DNA of 64,000 bases from Planctomycetota bacterium (GTDB taxonomy: Bacteria; Planctomycetota; J058; J103). Positions within the stretch are counted from its first letter, which is position 1; every line of letters starts with the position of its first letter. Location: assembly GCA_026004615.1 (NCBI GenBank), contig BPJM01000002.1:372001-436000 (forward strand), written 5' to 3'. The notes beneath the pieces were generated by a model. It was given only the letters and a program-made list of their open reading frames with translations, was not told the origin of the DNA and searched no databases. A program made the translations under genes and the position numbers. Shown here piece by piece: positions 48,305 through 59,927 of this stretch.

Positions 48305-49813
48305 CGCCGGCAGCCGCCCCGAGGCGGGGCCACTCCTTCCGGCCCCCTCTCCCCGCCGGGGAGAGGGTCGGGGTGAGGGGGCGATGTCGGACCGCAGCCG
48401 CCCCGAGGCGGATCGTCTCCTTCCGGCCCCCTCTCCCCGCCGGGGGAGAGGGCCGGGGTGAGGGGGCGGTGTCGGACCGCAGCCGCCCCGAGGCGGGACG
48501 TCTCCTTCCGGCCCCCTCTCCCCGCCGGGGAGAGGGCCGGGGTGAGGGGGCGATGTCGGACCGCAGCCGCCCCGAGGCGGGGCCTCCCTTCCGGCCCCCT
48601 CTCCCCGCCGGGGAGAGGGTCGGGGTGAGGGGGCGATGTCGGACCGCAGCCGCCCCGAGGCGGGGCCACTCCTTCCGGCCCCCTCTCCCCGCCGGGGAGA
48701 GGGTCGGGGTGAGGGGGCGATGTCGGACCGCAGCCGCCCCGAGGCGGGTCGTCTCCTTCCGGCCCCCTCTCCCCGCCGGGGAGAGGGTCGGGGTGAGGGG
48801 GCGATGTCGGACCGCAGCCGCCCCGAGGCGGGGCTACTCCTTCCGGCCCCCTCTCCCCGCCGGGGAGAGGGTCGGGGTGAGGGGGCGGTGTCGGACCGCA
48901 GCCGCCCCGAGGCGGGGCCACTCCTTCCGGCCCCCTCTCCCCGCCGGGGAGAGGGCCGGGGTGAGGGGGCGGTGTCGGACCGCAGCCGCCCCGAGGCGGG
49001 GCCACTCCTTCCGGCCCCCTCTCCCCGCCGGGGAGAGGGCCGGGGTGAGGGGGCGGTGTCGGACCGCAGCCGCCCCGAGGCGGGGCCACTCCTTCCGGCC
49101 CCCTCTCCCCGCCGGGGAGAGGGCCGGGGTGAGGGGGCGGTGTCGGACCGCAGCCGCCCCGAGGCGGGACGTCTCCTTCCGGCCCCCTCTCCCCGCCGGG
49201 GAGAGGGCCGGGGTGAGGGGGCGGTGTCGGACCGCAGCCGCCCCGAGGCGGGTCGTCTCCTTCCGGCCCCCTCTCCCCGCCGGGGAGAGGGCCGGGGTGA
49301 GGGGGCGGTGTCGGACCGCAGCCGCCCCGAGGCGGGTCGTCTCCTTCCGGCCCCCTCTCCCCGCCGGGGAGAGGGCCGGGGTGAGGGGGCGGTGTCGGAC
49401 CGCAGCCGCCCCGAGGCGGGGCGTCCGCTTCCGGCCCCCTCTCCCCGCCGGGGAGAGGGTCGGGGTGAGGGGGCGGTGTCGGACCGCAGCCGCCCCGAGG
49501 CGGGGCCACTCCTTCCGGCCCCCTCTCCCCGCCGGGGAGAGGGCCGGGGTGAGGGGGCGGTGTCGGACCGCAGCCGCCCCGAGGCGGGGCGTCCGCTTCC
49601 GGCCCCCTCTCCCCGCCGGGGAGAGGGTCGGGGTGAGGGGGCGATGTCGGACCGCAGCCGCCCCGAGGCGGGTCGTCTCCTTCCGGCCCCCTCTCCCCGC
49701 CGGGGAGAGGGTCGGGGTGAGGGGGCGGTGTCGGACCGCAGCCGCCCCGAGGCGGGTCGTCTCCTTCCGGCCCCCTCTCCCCGCCGGGGAGAGGGTCGGG
49801 GTGAGGCGGTGAT
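48305..49813. repeat. Tandem array, 84-bp unit x 18 (C family)
   Basis: Eighteen head-to-tail units of about 84 bp (82-85). Each reads roughly GCAGCCGCCCCGAGGCGG, a short variable stretch (such as GCCACTC, TCGTCTC or GCGTCCG), CTTCCGGCCC, CCTCTCCCCGCCGGGGAGAGG, then GTCGGGGTGAGGGGGCG and ATGTCGGACC. Sequence identity between units is very high. Because 84 is a multiple of three, long open frames with a 28-residue period appear on both strands; they are artefacts. No spacers, so not a CRISPR. It fills the gap between the 174-aa gene and the GT39 gene. Confidence 0.9.
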
Positions 49814-49990
49814 GTGCTGGGGCGCAGCCCCGTGGGGCGCTTGCGGTCCCGGACGCCGCTGCCCTCGGCGAGCGCGTCGCGGCGAGAGGAGGGCGTGACA
49901 GGCGTGGGGCCGGGCGATCGGGCAGCGCCCGAGCAGCCGCGGGCGCAGCGGCGGCCAGCAGCGGGCGGCCGCACCCGGAGCGGGGGGGCG

Positions 49991-51503
49991 GTGAGCGCCG
50001 TGGCCGGGGCCAGCACCGGCGGGTCGCCTCCGTCCTCCCCGCGCGCCGGGGGGCGTGCGGGCGCGCGGGAGTGGGCGGCGCTCTTTGCGGTGCTGCTCGG
50101 CGGGGCCGCCCTGCGACTGTGGGGCCTCGGCACCGAGAGCTTCTGGCACGACGAGGCCTGGAGCTGGGACCTGGTGCGGCGCAGCCCGGGCGCCATGCTG
50201 GCGCGGCTCGCCGGGGCCGACATCCACCCGCCCGGCTACTACCTCGTGCTGTGGCCGTGGATGCGGCTCGCCGGGGATTCGGAGGTCGCGCTGCGCCTGC
50301 CCTCGGCGGTCTTCTCGGTCGCGACCCTGCCGCTGCTCTGGCGGTTGGCACGCACGCTCGGCGGCCCCGCCGCCGGACTGCTGGCGGCGCTCGTGCTCGC
50401 GCTCGCCCCCTTCCACGTGAAATACGCCCAGCAGGCGCGCTCCTACGCGCTGCTGGCGCTGTTGTGCGCGGCGGCGCTAATGCTGGCGGTGGAGCTGGTG
50501 CACCGGGGGCTCGGCGGGCGCGCGCGCTGGGCCGGGCTGGCGGTGCTGATGGCGGCCATCGTCTATACCGAGTACGCCGGCGTGCTGTTCAACCTGGGGC
50601 TGTGCGCGTACGTGCTCGCCGCCGCCCCGCGCGGGCGGCGGGTTGCGGCTGCGCGTGGCCTTGCGGTCTCGGGCCTGGTGGCACTGGTCCTGTTCGTGCC
50701 GTGGCTCGGCACCGCCCTGGAGCACGTGCGCCAATCCGAGCAGTACGTCTACTGGATGCGGCGCACCACCCCCTATGTGCTCGCGGCGGAGCTGGGCAAG
50801 CTGATCGCCTACCCGCTCGGCTCGCCGCTCGGGGTGGGGCTGCTCGCAGCGCTGCCGCTGCCCCGCGCTCGCGTTCGCGGCGCCGCGGCTCGCCCGGCGG
50901 CGCGGGCTCTGGGCGCTGTGGCTCGTGGTGCTGGTGCCGGTGGTGCTCGCCGCCGCGCTCGGCGCGCACAGGGGGCTGTTCGCCGCGCGCACGCTCATCT
51001 ACGCGCTGCTGCCGCTGGCGGCGCTGGCCGGGGTGGGCGCGGCGCACGCGGCCGGGCTCGGACGGGCCGGCCCGCCGCTCGTGCTGGCGGCCCTGCTCGC
51101 CTCGGCGGCGCCGGGCCTGGTGTTCGTGCTCGGCCAAGAGGAACACGAGGACTGGCGGGGGGCGGCGGCGCTGATCCGCGCCCGCGCCGGCCCGTCGGAC
51201 CTGGTGCTGGCGCACGAGGGGTTTTGCGACGTGAACCTCGTGTACCACTTCCGCCACTGGCCGCAGGCGCCCCCGGTGCTGGCGGTCGAGCAGCCGGGGG
51301 TGGAGGGCAGCGCGCTGCCGGTCGAACAGGCGGTGGCGCGAGCGCTCGGCTCTCCGCAGGTCTGGGTGATCGGCGCTGGCTATCCCGGCCGGCGGCGGGA
51401 TGCGTTGCCGCAGGCGCTCGCTGCGCGTGGCTACGCGGCTGCGGTGCACGAGCTGCGCTTCGTGCGGGTCGTGCAGCTCCGGCGCCGGGGAACGACCGGG
51501 TAG
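49991..51503 (+). CDS. GT39/ArnT-like membrane glycosyltransferase (one frameshift as sequenced)
   Basis: About 504 codons. The N-terminal catalytic loop LGTESFWHDEAWSW carries the conserved DE pair of GT-C enzymes of the PMT/ArnT group, and DIHPPGYYLVLWPWMRL the HPPxYY motif. Eight or more hydrophobic helices follow (LLWRLARTLGGPAAGLLAAL, LVALVLFVPWLG and others) and a soluble C-terminal domain (VWVIGAGYPGRR). One break near 50865 in GCCCCGC: an extra C. Removing it joins into LPALAFAAPRLARRRGLWAL; span 3n+1. The start GTG 49991 has GGAG upstream but is uncertain. It transfers sugar from a lipid-linked donor to protein or lipid; target unknown. Confidence 0.8.
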
Positions 51504-51624
51504 GGGCGGCGCGCGCGGCGGGGCCGGGGCCGCGTATCGCTTGCCGGTGCTCCCCCGATGGCGGGCGGTGTGGGCCCCCGGCGTATCATCGAGCGGCGGG
51601 CGGTTTCGGGCGGGGGAGATCGCG

Positions 51625-52788
51625 ATGGGCTCGATCCGCGAGCGGCTGGAGGCCGAAGAGCGGGGGCGGCTGGCCCCGTATGCGATGGCGTCGGCGGACT
51701 CCCGCGGCCGGGCCGCGCCCGAGCCCGAGCACCCCTACCGGACGCGCTTTCAGCGCGACCGCGACCGCATCGTGCACGCCACCGCCTTCCGGCGGCTGGA
51801 GCACAAGACCCAGGTGTTGCTGAATGCGCATGGCGACCACTACCGCACGCGCCTGACCCACACCCTGGAGGCGGCGCAGATCGCGCGCACGCTGGGGCGC
51901 GGGCTCGGGCTCAACGAGGATCTGATCGAGGCGGTGGCGCTGGCGCACGATCTGGGGCACGCGCCCTTCGGCCACGCCGGCGGCGAGGCGCTCGACGGCT
52001 GCCTGCGCGAGCACGGCGGCTTCGAGCACAACCGGCAGTCGCTGCGGGTGGTGGAGCTGTTGGAGCGGCGGCACCCGGAGGTGCGCGGCCTGAACCTGAC
52101 CTACGAGGTGCAGGAATCGGTCATCAAGCACGGGCTGGAGGAGGACCGCCGCCCGCCGGAGCTGGAGCGCTACCGGCCCGAGGAGGGACCGCTGCTGGAG
52201 GCGCAGGTGGTCGATGTGGCCGACGGGCTGGCGTATCTGGCGCACGACTGCGACGACGCGGTGCGCTTCGGCCTGCTGACGCCGGAGGAGCTGTGTGCGA
52301 GCGCGCTGTGGCGGCGGGCGCAGCAGGCGGCGGCACAACGCCACGGTACCCTCGGCGAGCGGGACCTCGCGGTCAAGGCGGCGGTGCGGCGGCTGCTCGA
52401 TCTGGCGGTGACCGACGTGCTCGAGACCACGCGCGCGCGGCTGGCCGAGCGCGGGATCGACTCGGTGGCGGCGGTACGGGCCAGCCGCGGGTATCTGGTC
52501 GGCCCCTCCGCTGCGCTCGCGGCAGAACTCGCCGAGCTGAAGGCGTTCCTGTTCGAGCGCTACTACCGGCACTGGCGCGTGATGCGCATGGTGCGCAAGG
52601 CGCAGCAGGTGGTGGTGCGGCTGTTCGAGGCCTTCGTCGCCGAGCCACGCACCCTGCCCCAGCGCTGGCAGGCCTGGTGCGAGCAGGCCGGCCGCGAGCG
52701 CGCGGTGGCGGACTACATCGCCGGCATGACCGACCGCTACGCGCAGCGCGAGTACCGCCGGCTGTTCGAACCGTTCGCGCTGCCGTGA
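51625..52788 (+). CDS. dGTPase-like HD-domain deoxynucleotide triphosphohydrolase
   Basis: 387 aa. The N-terminal part has HPYRTRFQRDRDRIVHATAF and FRRLEHKTQVL, the dGTPase-family nucleotide-binding block. The HD metal site is H in RTRLTHTLEAAQIAR plus HDLGHAPFGHAG. DVADGLAYLAHDCDDA holds the last Asp. It hydrolyses dNTPs to deoxynucleosides and triphosphate. ATG 51625 with GGGGGAGA 5-8 bases upstream; the longer reading from 51400 overlaps the GT39 gene and is rejected. The length suits the deoxyguanosinetriphosphate triphosphohydrolase-like subgroup (370-400 aa) rather than E. coli Dgt (505). Confidence 0.9.
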   Translation: MGSIRERLEAEERGRLAPYAMASADSRGRAAPEPEHPYRTRFQRDRDRIVHATAFRRLEHKTQVLLNAHGDHYRTRLTHTLEAAQIARTLGRGLGLNEDLIEAVALAHDLGHAPFGHAGGEALDGCLREHGGFEHNRQSLRVVELLERRHPEVRGLNLTYEVQESVIKHGLEEDRRPPELERYRPEEGPLLEAQVVDVADGLAYLAHDCDDAVRFGLLTPEELCASALWRRAQQAAAQRHGTLGERDLAVKAAVRRLLDLAVTDVLETTRARLAERGIDSVAAVRASRGYLVGPSAALAAELAELKAFLFERYYRHWRVMRMVRKAQQVVVRLFEAFVAEPRTLPQRWQAWCEQAGRERAVADYIAGMTDRYAQREYRRLFEPFALP

Positions 52789-52911
52789 GCGGCCGCCCGG
52801 GCCGCGCAACGCGCTGCGCCGTGCGGGCTCCCGGCGGGGCTGCGGCGGGCGGGCCGGTGCGCTAAAATGGCGCGTTTCCGGCATGGAGTGGGCACAGGAG
52901 CGGCGGCGCGC

Positions 52912-54519
52912 ATGGCCGGCGAATGGTTGCGGGAGCGGTTGCGGCTGTACGACACGCTGACGAAGCGCAGCGAGCGGTTCGAGCCGCTGGAACCCGGGCA
53001 CGTCCGCATGTACCACTGCGGGCCGACCGTGTACGCCTACGCGCACATCGGCAACATGAGCGCGTTCGTGTTCGCCGACCTGGTCCGCCGCGTCATGGAG
53101 CATGCCGGCTACCGCGTCACGCAGGTCATGAACATCACCGACGTCGGCCACCTCACGCACGACGAGCTGGCCGATGCGGCGGGCGAGGACAAGCTGGAGG
53201 CGGCGGCGCGCCGCAGCGGGCGCACGCCGTGGGACCTGGCGCGGCACTACACGGCGGCGTTCCTGCAGGACCTGGAGGCGCTCGGGGTCAGGGCGGCACA
53301 CGCCTACCCGCGCGCGACCGAGTTCGTCCCCGAGATGATCGCGCTCATCGAGCGGCTGCTCGCGCGCGGTTATGCGTACGTGACCGCGGCTGGCAACGTG
53401 TATTACGACGTGCGGCGGTTCGCCGGCTATGGGAGGCTGTCGGGCAACACGCTGGAACGGCTGGAGGCCGGCGCGCGCGTGCAGGTGCGCGAGGACAAGC
53501 GCCATCCGCACGACTTCGCGCTGTGGAAGGTCGACCCGGCGCACATCATGCAGTGGGAGCCGGCCGCGGAACTGGCGCGGCTGCGCGCCGCGGCGCGCGG
53601 CTGGGGCGGCACGCCGGAGGCGGAGGGCGGCCGCGGGCCGTGGAACTCGCCCTGGGGTCGCGGCTTTCCGGGCTGGCACATCGAGTGCTCCGCCATGGCG
53701 ATGCGGTTCTTGGGGGAGAGCTTCGATATCCACACCGGCGGCGAGGACAACATCTTCCCGCACCACGAGTGCGAGATCGCGCAGTCGGAGGGCGCGACGG
53801 GCAAGCCCTTCGTGCGCCGCTGGCTGCACACCCGCTTTCTGCTCGTCGACGGCAAGAAGATGTCCAAGCGGCTGGGCAACTTCTACACGCTTCGGGACCT
53901 GGTGGCGCGTGGCTGGACGGGCCGCGAGGTGCGCTACGCGCTGTTGTCGACCCACTACCGCTCGCAGCCCAACTTCACCTTCGAGCTGCTCGCAGCCTCG
54001 CGCAAGGCACTGGGGCGCCTGGAGGCGTTTCGCGATCGCATGCGCGAGCTGGCGGCGGCAAGCCCGCCGGGCGAACCGGACGCCCGGCTCGAGCCGGAGC
54101 CCGAACTGGTGGCGCGCGCGCGCGAGCGGTTCGAGTCGGCGCTCGCCGACGACCTGAACGTGTCGGCAGCGCTGGCGGTGCTGTTCGAGCTGGTGCGCGA
54201 GGGCAACCGCGCGGCGCCCCCACCGGCGGCCGCCCGCGCGATCCTGCAGCTGCTTGCCGAGGCGGATGCGGTGTTGGGGCTGGGGCTCCAGACGCCGGCG
54301 CCGGCCGCTCCGGCCGAGCCCGCCGTCGCGCCGGGGCTGGAGGCGGAGGCGATGCGGGCGCTGCTCGCCGCGCGCGAGCGCGCGCGGGCCGCGCGCGACT
54401 TCGCGCGTGCGGACGCGGTCCGCGAGCTGCTGCGCGAGGTGGGCTATGGGATCGAGGACCTGCCCTCCGGCCCTCGCCTGCGGCGGCTGGCTGCGGGGCC
54501 GGAGGGCGCGGGCGGCTGA
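52912..54519 (+). CDS. cysS: Cysteinyl-tRNA synthetase
   Basis: 535 aa class I synthetase. MYHCGPTVYAYAHIGN holds the first zinc Cys and the HIGH-type motif. GWHIECSAMAM and HHECEIAQSE give the other zinc ligands, and KKMSKRLGN is the KMSKS loop. The C-terminal anticodon domain is Ala/Arg-rich. The start at ATG 52912 is preferred to ATG 52867: a TAAAAT at 52862-52867 looks like a -10, so the message would begin after the first ATG, and AGGAG precedes the second at 12 bases. It ends 372 bp before the tRNA-tuf transcript. Confidence 0.94.
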   Translation: MAGEWLRERLRLYDTLTKRSERFEPLEPGHVRMYHCGPTVYAYAHIGNMSAFVFADLVRRVMEHAGYRVTQVMNITDVGHLTHDELADAAGEDKLEAAARRSGRTPWDLARHYTAAFLQDLEALGVRAAHAYPRATEFVPEMIALIERLLARGYAYVTAAGNVYYDVRRFAGYGRLSGNTLERLEAGARVQVREDKRHPHDFALWKVDPAHIMQWEPAAELARLRAAARGWGGTPEAEGGRGPWNSPWGRGFPGWHIECSAMAMRFLGESFDIHTGGEDNIFPHHECEIAQSEGATGKPFVRRWLHTRFLLVDGKKMSKRLGNFYTLRDLVARGWTGREVRYALLSTHYRSQPNFTFELLAASRKALGRLEAFRDRMRELAAASPPGEPDARLEPEPELVARARERFESALADDLNVSAALAVLFELVREGNRAAPPPAAARAILQLLAEADAVLGLGLQTPAPAAPAEPAVAPGLEAEAMRALLAARERARAARDFARADAVRELLREVGYGIEDLPSGPRLRRLAAGPEGAGG

Positions 54520-54890
54520 GCCGGCGTGCGCCCAGCAGCGGGCTCGCGCGCCTGGTGCTCGCCCGAGCCCTCTTCCGCGCGGGGACGCCCAGGCAGGCAG
54601 CGGCCTCGCGGGCGGCGGCGTGTGCCCGGTTGCGCGCCCCGCTCGGCTCTGCCGAGCGGCGTCTCGGCTCGGGGCGGCTGCCGCGGCAGGGGCCCGGGCG
54701 CGGCAGCCGGACGCGCCAGGGCCGGCCCGGGCTGTTGCGCTTGACAGGGCTTGAAGGGGCGCTATAATCTCCGCCTTCTGCGGCGTGTGGCACGGTCGGG
54801 CCGGGAGCGTGCCGGATCGCCTGCGCGGCTGCGGGCGATTCCGGCACTTCGTGTCGGTGGTGGGGGGCGCACGCCGGCACCGGCCGGTGT
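54520..54890. other. Intergenic upstream of the tRNA-tuf cluster
   Basis: 371 bp without a gene. The left 200 bases show only GC-rich sequence; the right part holds the promoter at 54741-54768 and a leader of about 120 bases. Confidence 0.5.
54741..54768 (+). promoter_or_regulatory. Full-consensus promoter of the tRNA-tuf operon
   Basis: TTGACA (54741-54746), 16-base spacer, TATAAT (54763-54768): both hexamers are exact consensus. It probably drives the four tRNAs, tuf and perhaps more. Confidence 0.8.
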
Positions 54891-54963
<73 letters not shown>

Positions 54964-55085
54964 CCGTACCCGGCGGCGCCGGGGTGGCGGCGCGGCGGAG
55001 GGAGGGCGACAGGACATGAGTGCGTGCCGTGCGCGTCCGGGGGCGGTGCGGTCCGCCCGGGGCGTCGCGGCGCCAGTGCTGGCAG

Positions 55086-55171
55086 GGGGAGTTTCCGGAG
55101 CGGCCAAACGGGCCAGACTGTAAATCTGGTGGCGCAAGCCTACAGAGGTTCGAATCCTCTACTCCCCACCA
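55086..55171 (+). tRNA. tRNA-Tyr (GTA), CCA encoded
   Basis: Class II tRNA with a long variable arm. Acceptor GGGGAGT/ACTCCCC, anticodon loop CTGTAAA (anticodon GTA), T-loop TTCGAAT, discriminator A and CCA at 55169-55171. Confidence 0.95.
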
Positions 55172-55271
55172 CCCGCCGGAAGGAGCGCCGCCGGGGGTGC
55201 GGGCCGCCGGGACGGGCTGGTCCCGCGGCGGGCGCCGCCGGCGGCGGCAGCGCATCCAGGAGGCCTGGCGG

Positions 55272-55345
55272 GCGGGCGTAGCTCAATGGTAGAGCCCCGG
55301 CCTTCCAAGCCGGTCATGTGGGTTCGATTCCCATCGCCCGCTCCA
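55272..55345 (+). tRNA. tRNA-Gly (TCC), CCA encoded
   Basis: Acceptor GCGGGCG/CGCCCGC, anticodon stem CCGGC/GCCGG around CTTCCAA (anticodon TCC), T-loop TTCGATT, CCA at 55343-55345. It shares its acceptor stem with tRNA-Gly(CCC) at 29440-29514. Confidence 0.95.
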
Positions 55346-55382
55346 GCTCGCAAGGCGGACGGGTAGCACGGACGGAGATGGC

Positions 55383-55455
<73 letters not shown>

Positions 55456-55567
55456 ACTCGGCGTCCGACCGCGGCGGCCAGGGCGCGGGGGTCGGTCGAC
55501 GCCGGGAATACGGCTACGATCGTTTGCGACCTCCAGGGGCACAGTCGGTCAGACGAGGTAGGGTCGC

Positions 55568-56755
<1,188 letters not shown>

Positions 56756-56893
56756 CGCTGGGCCCAGGCCGCCGGCGGGCGCGGGGCCAGCAACGGTGGG
56801 GCCAGGTCCGGGTGGCGGCGGTGCACTGGAGCGGGCATGGTGCAGGAGCGGCGGCCAGGCCGCTCCTGCGCCGTACCGGCGAGGGTTGGGGAC

Positions 56894-57061
56894 ATGGCGA
56901 AGAAGAAGGGCCAGCGCGACTACGTGGTGATGCAATGCTCGGTCTGCGGTCATCGCAACTACCGCACGCCCAAGCAGTTGCGAGGCACCGCCAAGCTCGA
57001 GTTGCGCAAGTACTGCAAGTGGTGCCGCATGCACCAGGTGCACAAGGAGCGCAAGAAGTAG
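56894..57061 (+). CDS. rpmG: 50S ribosomal protein bL33
   Basis: 55 aa. Two CxxC pairs (C15/C18 and C41/C44) form the zinc-binding C+ version. [20 protein letters not shown] is a typical start; the upstream in-frame ATG at 56837 adds non-homologous residues and is rejected. It stands between tuf and secE, its usual place. Confidence 0.93.
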   Translation: MAKKKGQRDYVVMQCSVCGHRNYRTPKQLRGTAKLELRKYCKWCRMHQVHKERKK

Positions 57062-57110
57062 TCCGCGGGCGGGCCGGGAGTCTGCGAGGGGCCGAGCTGA
57101 GGGCCAGGGG

Positions 57111-57530
57111 ATGCTGGAACTCTACCAACCCGACAAGGCGCGCTATTCGCGCTGGCTGCTCGGGGTCACCGCGGGGGCGATCGTGCTCTACGGGGCGTAC
57201 AAGCTCTACTACAGCTTCGGCGAGGCGATGCGCGCGCCGATCGGCGGCTGGGAGCCACTCGGGGAGGAGTTTCCCATCTCCTGGGCACTGGTGGTGAGCG
57301 TGGTGGCCGGGCTCGCGGGGGCGATCGGCACCTGGTGGGCGGTGAACTACCCGCCCCTGGTGGAGTTCCTGCACGACACCGAGATCGAGCTGGCCAAGGT
57401 GTCGTGGTCGTCCAGGAACGAGGTGCTGGGCTCCTCGGCGGTGGTGCTGGTGGTCACGGTGATCCTCGGGGTATGGGTGTTTTTGGTCGACCAGGCGTTC
57501 ATCCGCGTGTTCGACCTGCTGGGGTACTAG
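57111..57530 (+). CDS. secE: Preprotein translocase subunit SecE
   Basis: 139 aa. The C-terminal SecE core [20 protein letters not shown] with helix 108-128 clamps SecY. Two extra membrane helices precede it (about 15-34 and 57-78), giving a three-helix SecE as in E. coli, but with an unrelated N-terminus ([18 protein letters not shown]). Located between rpmG and nusG. Confidence 0.9.
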   Translation: MLELYQPDKARYSRWLLGVTAGAIVLYGAYKLYYSFGEAMRAPIGGWEPLGEEFPISWALVVSVVAGLAGAIGTWWAVNYPPLVEFLHDTEIELAKVSWSSRNEVLGSSAVVLVVTVILGVWVFLVDQAFIRVFDLLGY

Positions 57531-57548
57531 GCGGGCCAGGTGACGGCG

Positions 57549-58100
57549 ATGGCGAAGCAGTGGTTCGTGCTGCGGGTGCAGCCCGGTCGCGAGGATACGG
57601 TCAAGGAAGCGCTGTGGAAGCGCATCCAGACCCAGAACCTGGAGAGCAAGTTCTCCTCCCTGATGGTGCCGACCGAGCGGGTGACCGAGATCAAGGGCGG
57701 CCGGCGCCGCACCTACAACCGGCGCACCTTCCCCGGTTACGTGATGGCGGAGATCGAGGTCGACGAGCAGGGCAACATCCCGGATGAGGTCTGGTTTTTG
57801 ATCCGCGAGACCCCGGGGGTGGGCGACTTTCTGGGTGCCTACAACAAGCCGACCCCGATGTCGCCCGAGGACGTGGATCGGATGCTGTTCCGCGAGGCCG
57901 AGTCCATCACCCAGGAGGCGCAGGTCAAGATCGACTTCGAGCCCGGCGACCAGGTCAAGATCAAGGAAGGCCCCTTCGAGAACTTCGACGGCACGGTGGA
58001 GGAGGTCTTCCCCCAGAAGGGCATCGTCAAGGTGGTGGTCAACATCTTCGGCCGCCAGACGCCGGTGGAGCTGGAGTACTGGCAGGTCGAGGCGATCTAG
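57549..58100 (+). CDS. nusG: Transcription termination/antitermination protein NusG
   Basis: 183 aa from ATG 57549; AGGTGA lies 5 bases upstream. GTG 57540 would add three residues. The NGN domain begins [20 protein letters not shown] and contains [12 protein letters not shown]. The KOW domain holds [20 protein letters not shown] and [15 protein letters not shown]. It binds RNA polymerase and links it to Rho or the ribosome. Confidence 0.95.
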   Translation: MAKQWFVLRVQPGREDTVKEALWKRIQTQNLESKFSSLMVPTERVTEIKGGRRRTYNRRTFPGYVMAEIEVDEQGNIPDEVWFLIRETPGVGDFLGAYNKPTPMSPEDVDRMLFREAESITQEAQVKIDFEPGDQVKIKEGPFENFDGTVEEVFPQKGIVKVVVNIFGRQTPVELEYWQVEAI

Positions 58101-58171
58101 CACCGGTGCCCCGGCGGTTGCGCGGGACCGGGCTCGCGCGTGCGGCCTAGCCATGACGGAGTCGGACAGCG

Positions 58172-58600
58172 ATGGCGAAGCAGATCAAGGCGAAGATCAA
58201 GCTGCAGTGCCCGGGCGGTCAGGCCACCCCGGCGCCGCCGGTCGGGCCCGCACTCGGCCAGCACGGCGTGAACATCGGGCAGTTCGTCTCGCAGTTCAAC
58301 GAGCGGACGCGCGATGCTGCCGGCATGACGATTCCGGTGGAGATCACGGTCTACACCGACCGGACCTTCACCTTCATCACGAAGAGCCCGCCGGCGGCGG
58401 TGCTGCTGAAGAAGGCGGCGGGCATCGCCAAGGGCAGCGGGGAGGCGGGCCGCGGCCCGGCGGTGGGCCGGGTCACCCGGGCGCAGCTGCGCGAGATCGC
58501 CGAGAAGAAAAAGGAAGACCTGAACGCGTTCAGCCTCGAGGCGGCCGAGCGCATGATCGCCGGCACTGCCCGGAGCATGGGGCTGGAGGTCGTGGACTGA
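58172..58600 (+). CDS. rplK: 50S ribosomal protein uL11
   Basis: 142 aa, normal length. [20 protein letters not shown] carries the Pro-rich N-terminal hinge and [10 protein letters not shown] follows. The C-terminal rRNA-binding domain includes the [15 protein letters not shown] signature. It forms the L11 stalk base. Confidence 0.97.
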   Translation: MAKQIKAKIKLQCPGGQATPAPPVGPALGQHGVNIGQFVSQFNERTRDAAGMTIPVEITVYTDRTFTFITKSPPAAVLLKKAAGIAKGSGEAGRGPAVGRVTRAQLREIAEKKKEDLNAFSLEAAERMIAGTARSMGLEVVD

Positions 58601-58673
58601 GCAGGACCGGGGGAGAGGGCCGCGCGGCGGAGTGCCGCCCTCGCCGGGACCCCGTGCGTGAGGTGGAAAGAAG

Positions 58674-59363
58674 ATGGCGAAGAAGCGCAGCAAGCGCTAC
58701 CGCGCCTCGCTGAAGTCGCTGCCCCCGCGGGGCACGCGGCTCGGGGTGGCCGAGGCGGTGGCGGCGCTGAAGAAGGTCAAGCCGGCCCGCTTCGACGAGA
58801 CGGTCGAGGTGGCGATCAAGCTCGGGATCGACCCCCGCAAGGCCGACCAGATCGTGCGCGGCAGCTTCGCGCTGCCGCACGGGCTCGGGGTGGAGAAGCG
58901 GGTGATCGCGTTCGCGGACGCCGAGCACGCCGAGGCGGCGCGCGCTGCCGGGGCGATCGCGGTCGGCACCGAGGATCTGGCCAAGCGCATCCAGGACGGC
59001 TGGCTGGACTTCGATGTCGCGATCGCGCACCCGGCGACCATGCGGTTCGTCGGCCGGCTGGGCCGCATCCTCGGGCCGCAGGGCAAGATGCCCTCGCCCA
59101 AGAGCGGCACCGTGACCGAGGACGTCGCGACCGCGGTGCGCGAGTTCCGGGGGGGCAAGATCGAGTATCGCAACGACGCCGGGGGCAACATCCATGCGCC
59201 GGTCGGCAAGCTGTCGTTCGATCCGGCCAAGCTCGTCGAGAACATCGAGGCGTTCATCGAGCACATCCGCAGCGCCAAGCCGGCCAGCGCCAAGGGCACT
59301 TACCTGCAGCGGGCGAGCATCTCGGCGAGCATGAGCCCGGGCGTCGACCTGGCGGTGAGCTAG
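58674..59363 (+). CDS. rplA: 50S ribosomal protein uL1
   Basis: 229 aa. ETVEVAIKLGIDPRKADQIV, LGRILGPQGKMPSPKSGTVT and YRNDAGGNIHAPVGKLSF are family blocks. Forms the L1 stalk at the E site, and in many bacteria represses its own operon. It ends 12 bp before rplJ, so there is no room for a classic L10 leader between them. Confidence 0.97.
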   Translation: MAKKRSKRYRASLKSLPPRGTRLGVAEAVAALKKVKPARFDETVEVAIKLGIDPRKADQIVRGSFALPHGLGVEKRVIAFADAEHAEAARAAGAIAVGTEDLAKRIQDGWLDFDVAIAHPATMRFVGRLGRILGPQGKMPSPKSGTVTEDVATAVREFRGGKIEYRNDAGGNIHAPVGKLSFDPAKLVENIEAFIEHIRSAKPASAKGTYLQRASISASMSPGVDLAVS

Positions 59364-59375
59364 GAGGGGACCGCC

Positions 59376-59927
59376 ATGCCGAAGAAACTGAACGAGCTCA
59401 TGCGCGAGGAGCTGGCGCGGACCTTCGCCCAGGTGCAGGACGCGGTGCTGCTCGACCTGACGGGTGTGGACTCCGAGCAGACCTACGCGCTGCGCAAGCT
59501 GGTGCGCGAACGGGGGGTCCAGCTCCGGGTGGTGAAGAACACGCTCGCGGTGCGGGCGCTCAAGGCCTGTGGCTTCGAGGTCGATCCGTCGCTGTTCCAG
59601 GGCTCGGTCGCCATCGCCTTCGACACCGACCCGGCCCAGGTCGCCCGGACCTTCGCCGACTTCCGCCGCCAGGTGCCGGACACCTCGCTGCGGATCAAGG
59701 GCGGGTTTCTGGAGCGCCGGCCGATCTCGCGGGAGAAGGTCGAGGAGCTGGCTGCGCTGCCGGGCCGCGAGCAGCTGCTCGGCATGGTGGTGGGTTCGAT
59801 CGCGGCGCCGCTGACGGCGTTCATCAACGTGCATGCAGGGCTGTTGCGCAAGCTGCTCTACGCGCTGAATGCGATCAAGGAGCAGCGCGAGGGCGGCGGT
59901 GGCGAGCCGCCGGCCGCGGCCGCATGA
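59376..59927 (+). CDS. rplJ: 50S ribosomal protein uL10
   Basis: 183 aa. AQVQDAVLLDLTGVDSEQTY and RGVQLRVVKNTLAVRALKAC are the N-terminal rRNA-binding block. The C-terminal helix (LLRKLLYALNAIKEQ) docks L7/L12 dimers. Co-transcribed with rplA and, after 99 bp, rplL. Confidence 0.95.
   Translation: MPKKLNELMREELARTFAQVQDAVLLDLTGVDSEQTYALRKLVRERGVQLRVVKNTLAVRALKACGFEVDPSLFQGSVAIAFDTDPAQVARTFADFRRQVPDTSLRIKGGFLERRPISREKVEELAALPGREQLLGMVVGSIAAPLTAFINVHAGLLRKLLYALNAIKEQREGGGGEPPAAAA

Noticed and set aside
48305..49813. CRISPR array
   Set aside because: Units are near identical over their full length with only a few variable bases; there are no spacers and no cas genes.
48373..49898. Long open frames with a 28-residue period on both strands
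   Set aside because: They follow from an 84-bp repeat divisible by three without stops. Composition matches the hairpin repeat, not a protein.
59364..59375. L10 leader between rplA and rplJ
   Set aside because: Only 12 bases separate the two genes, too few for the known structured leader.
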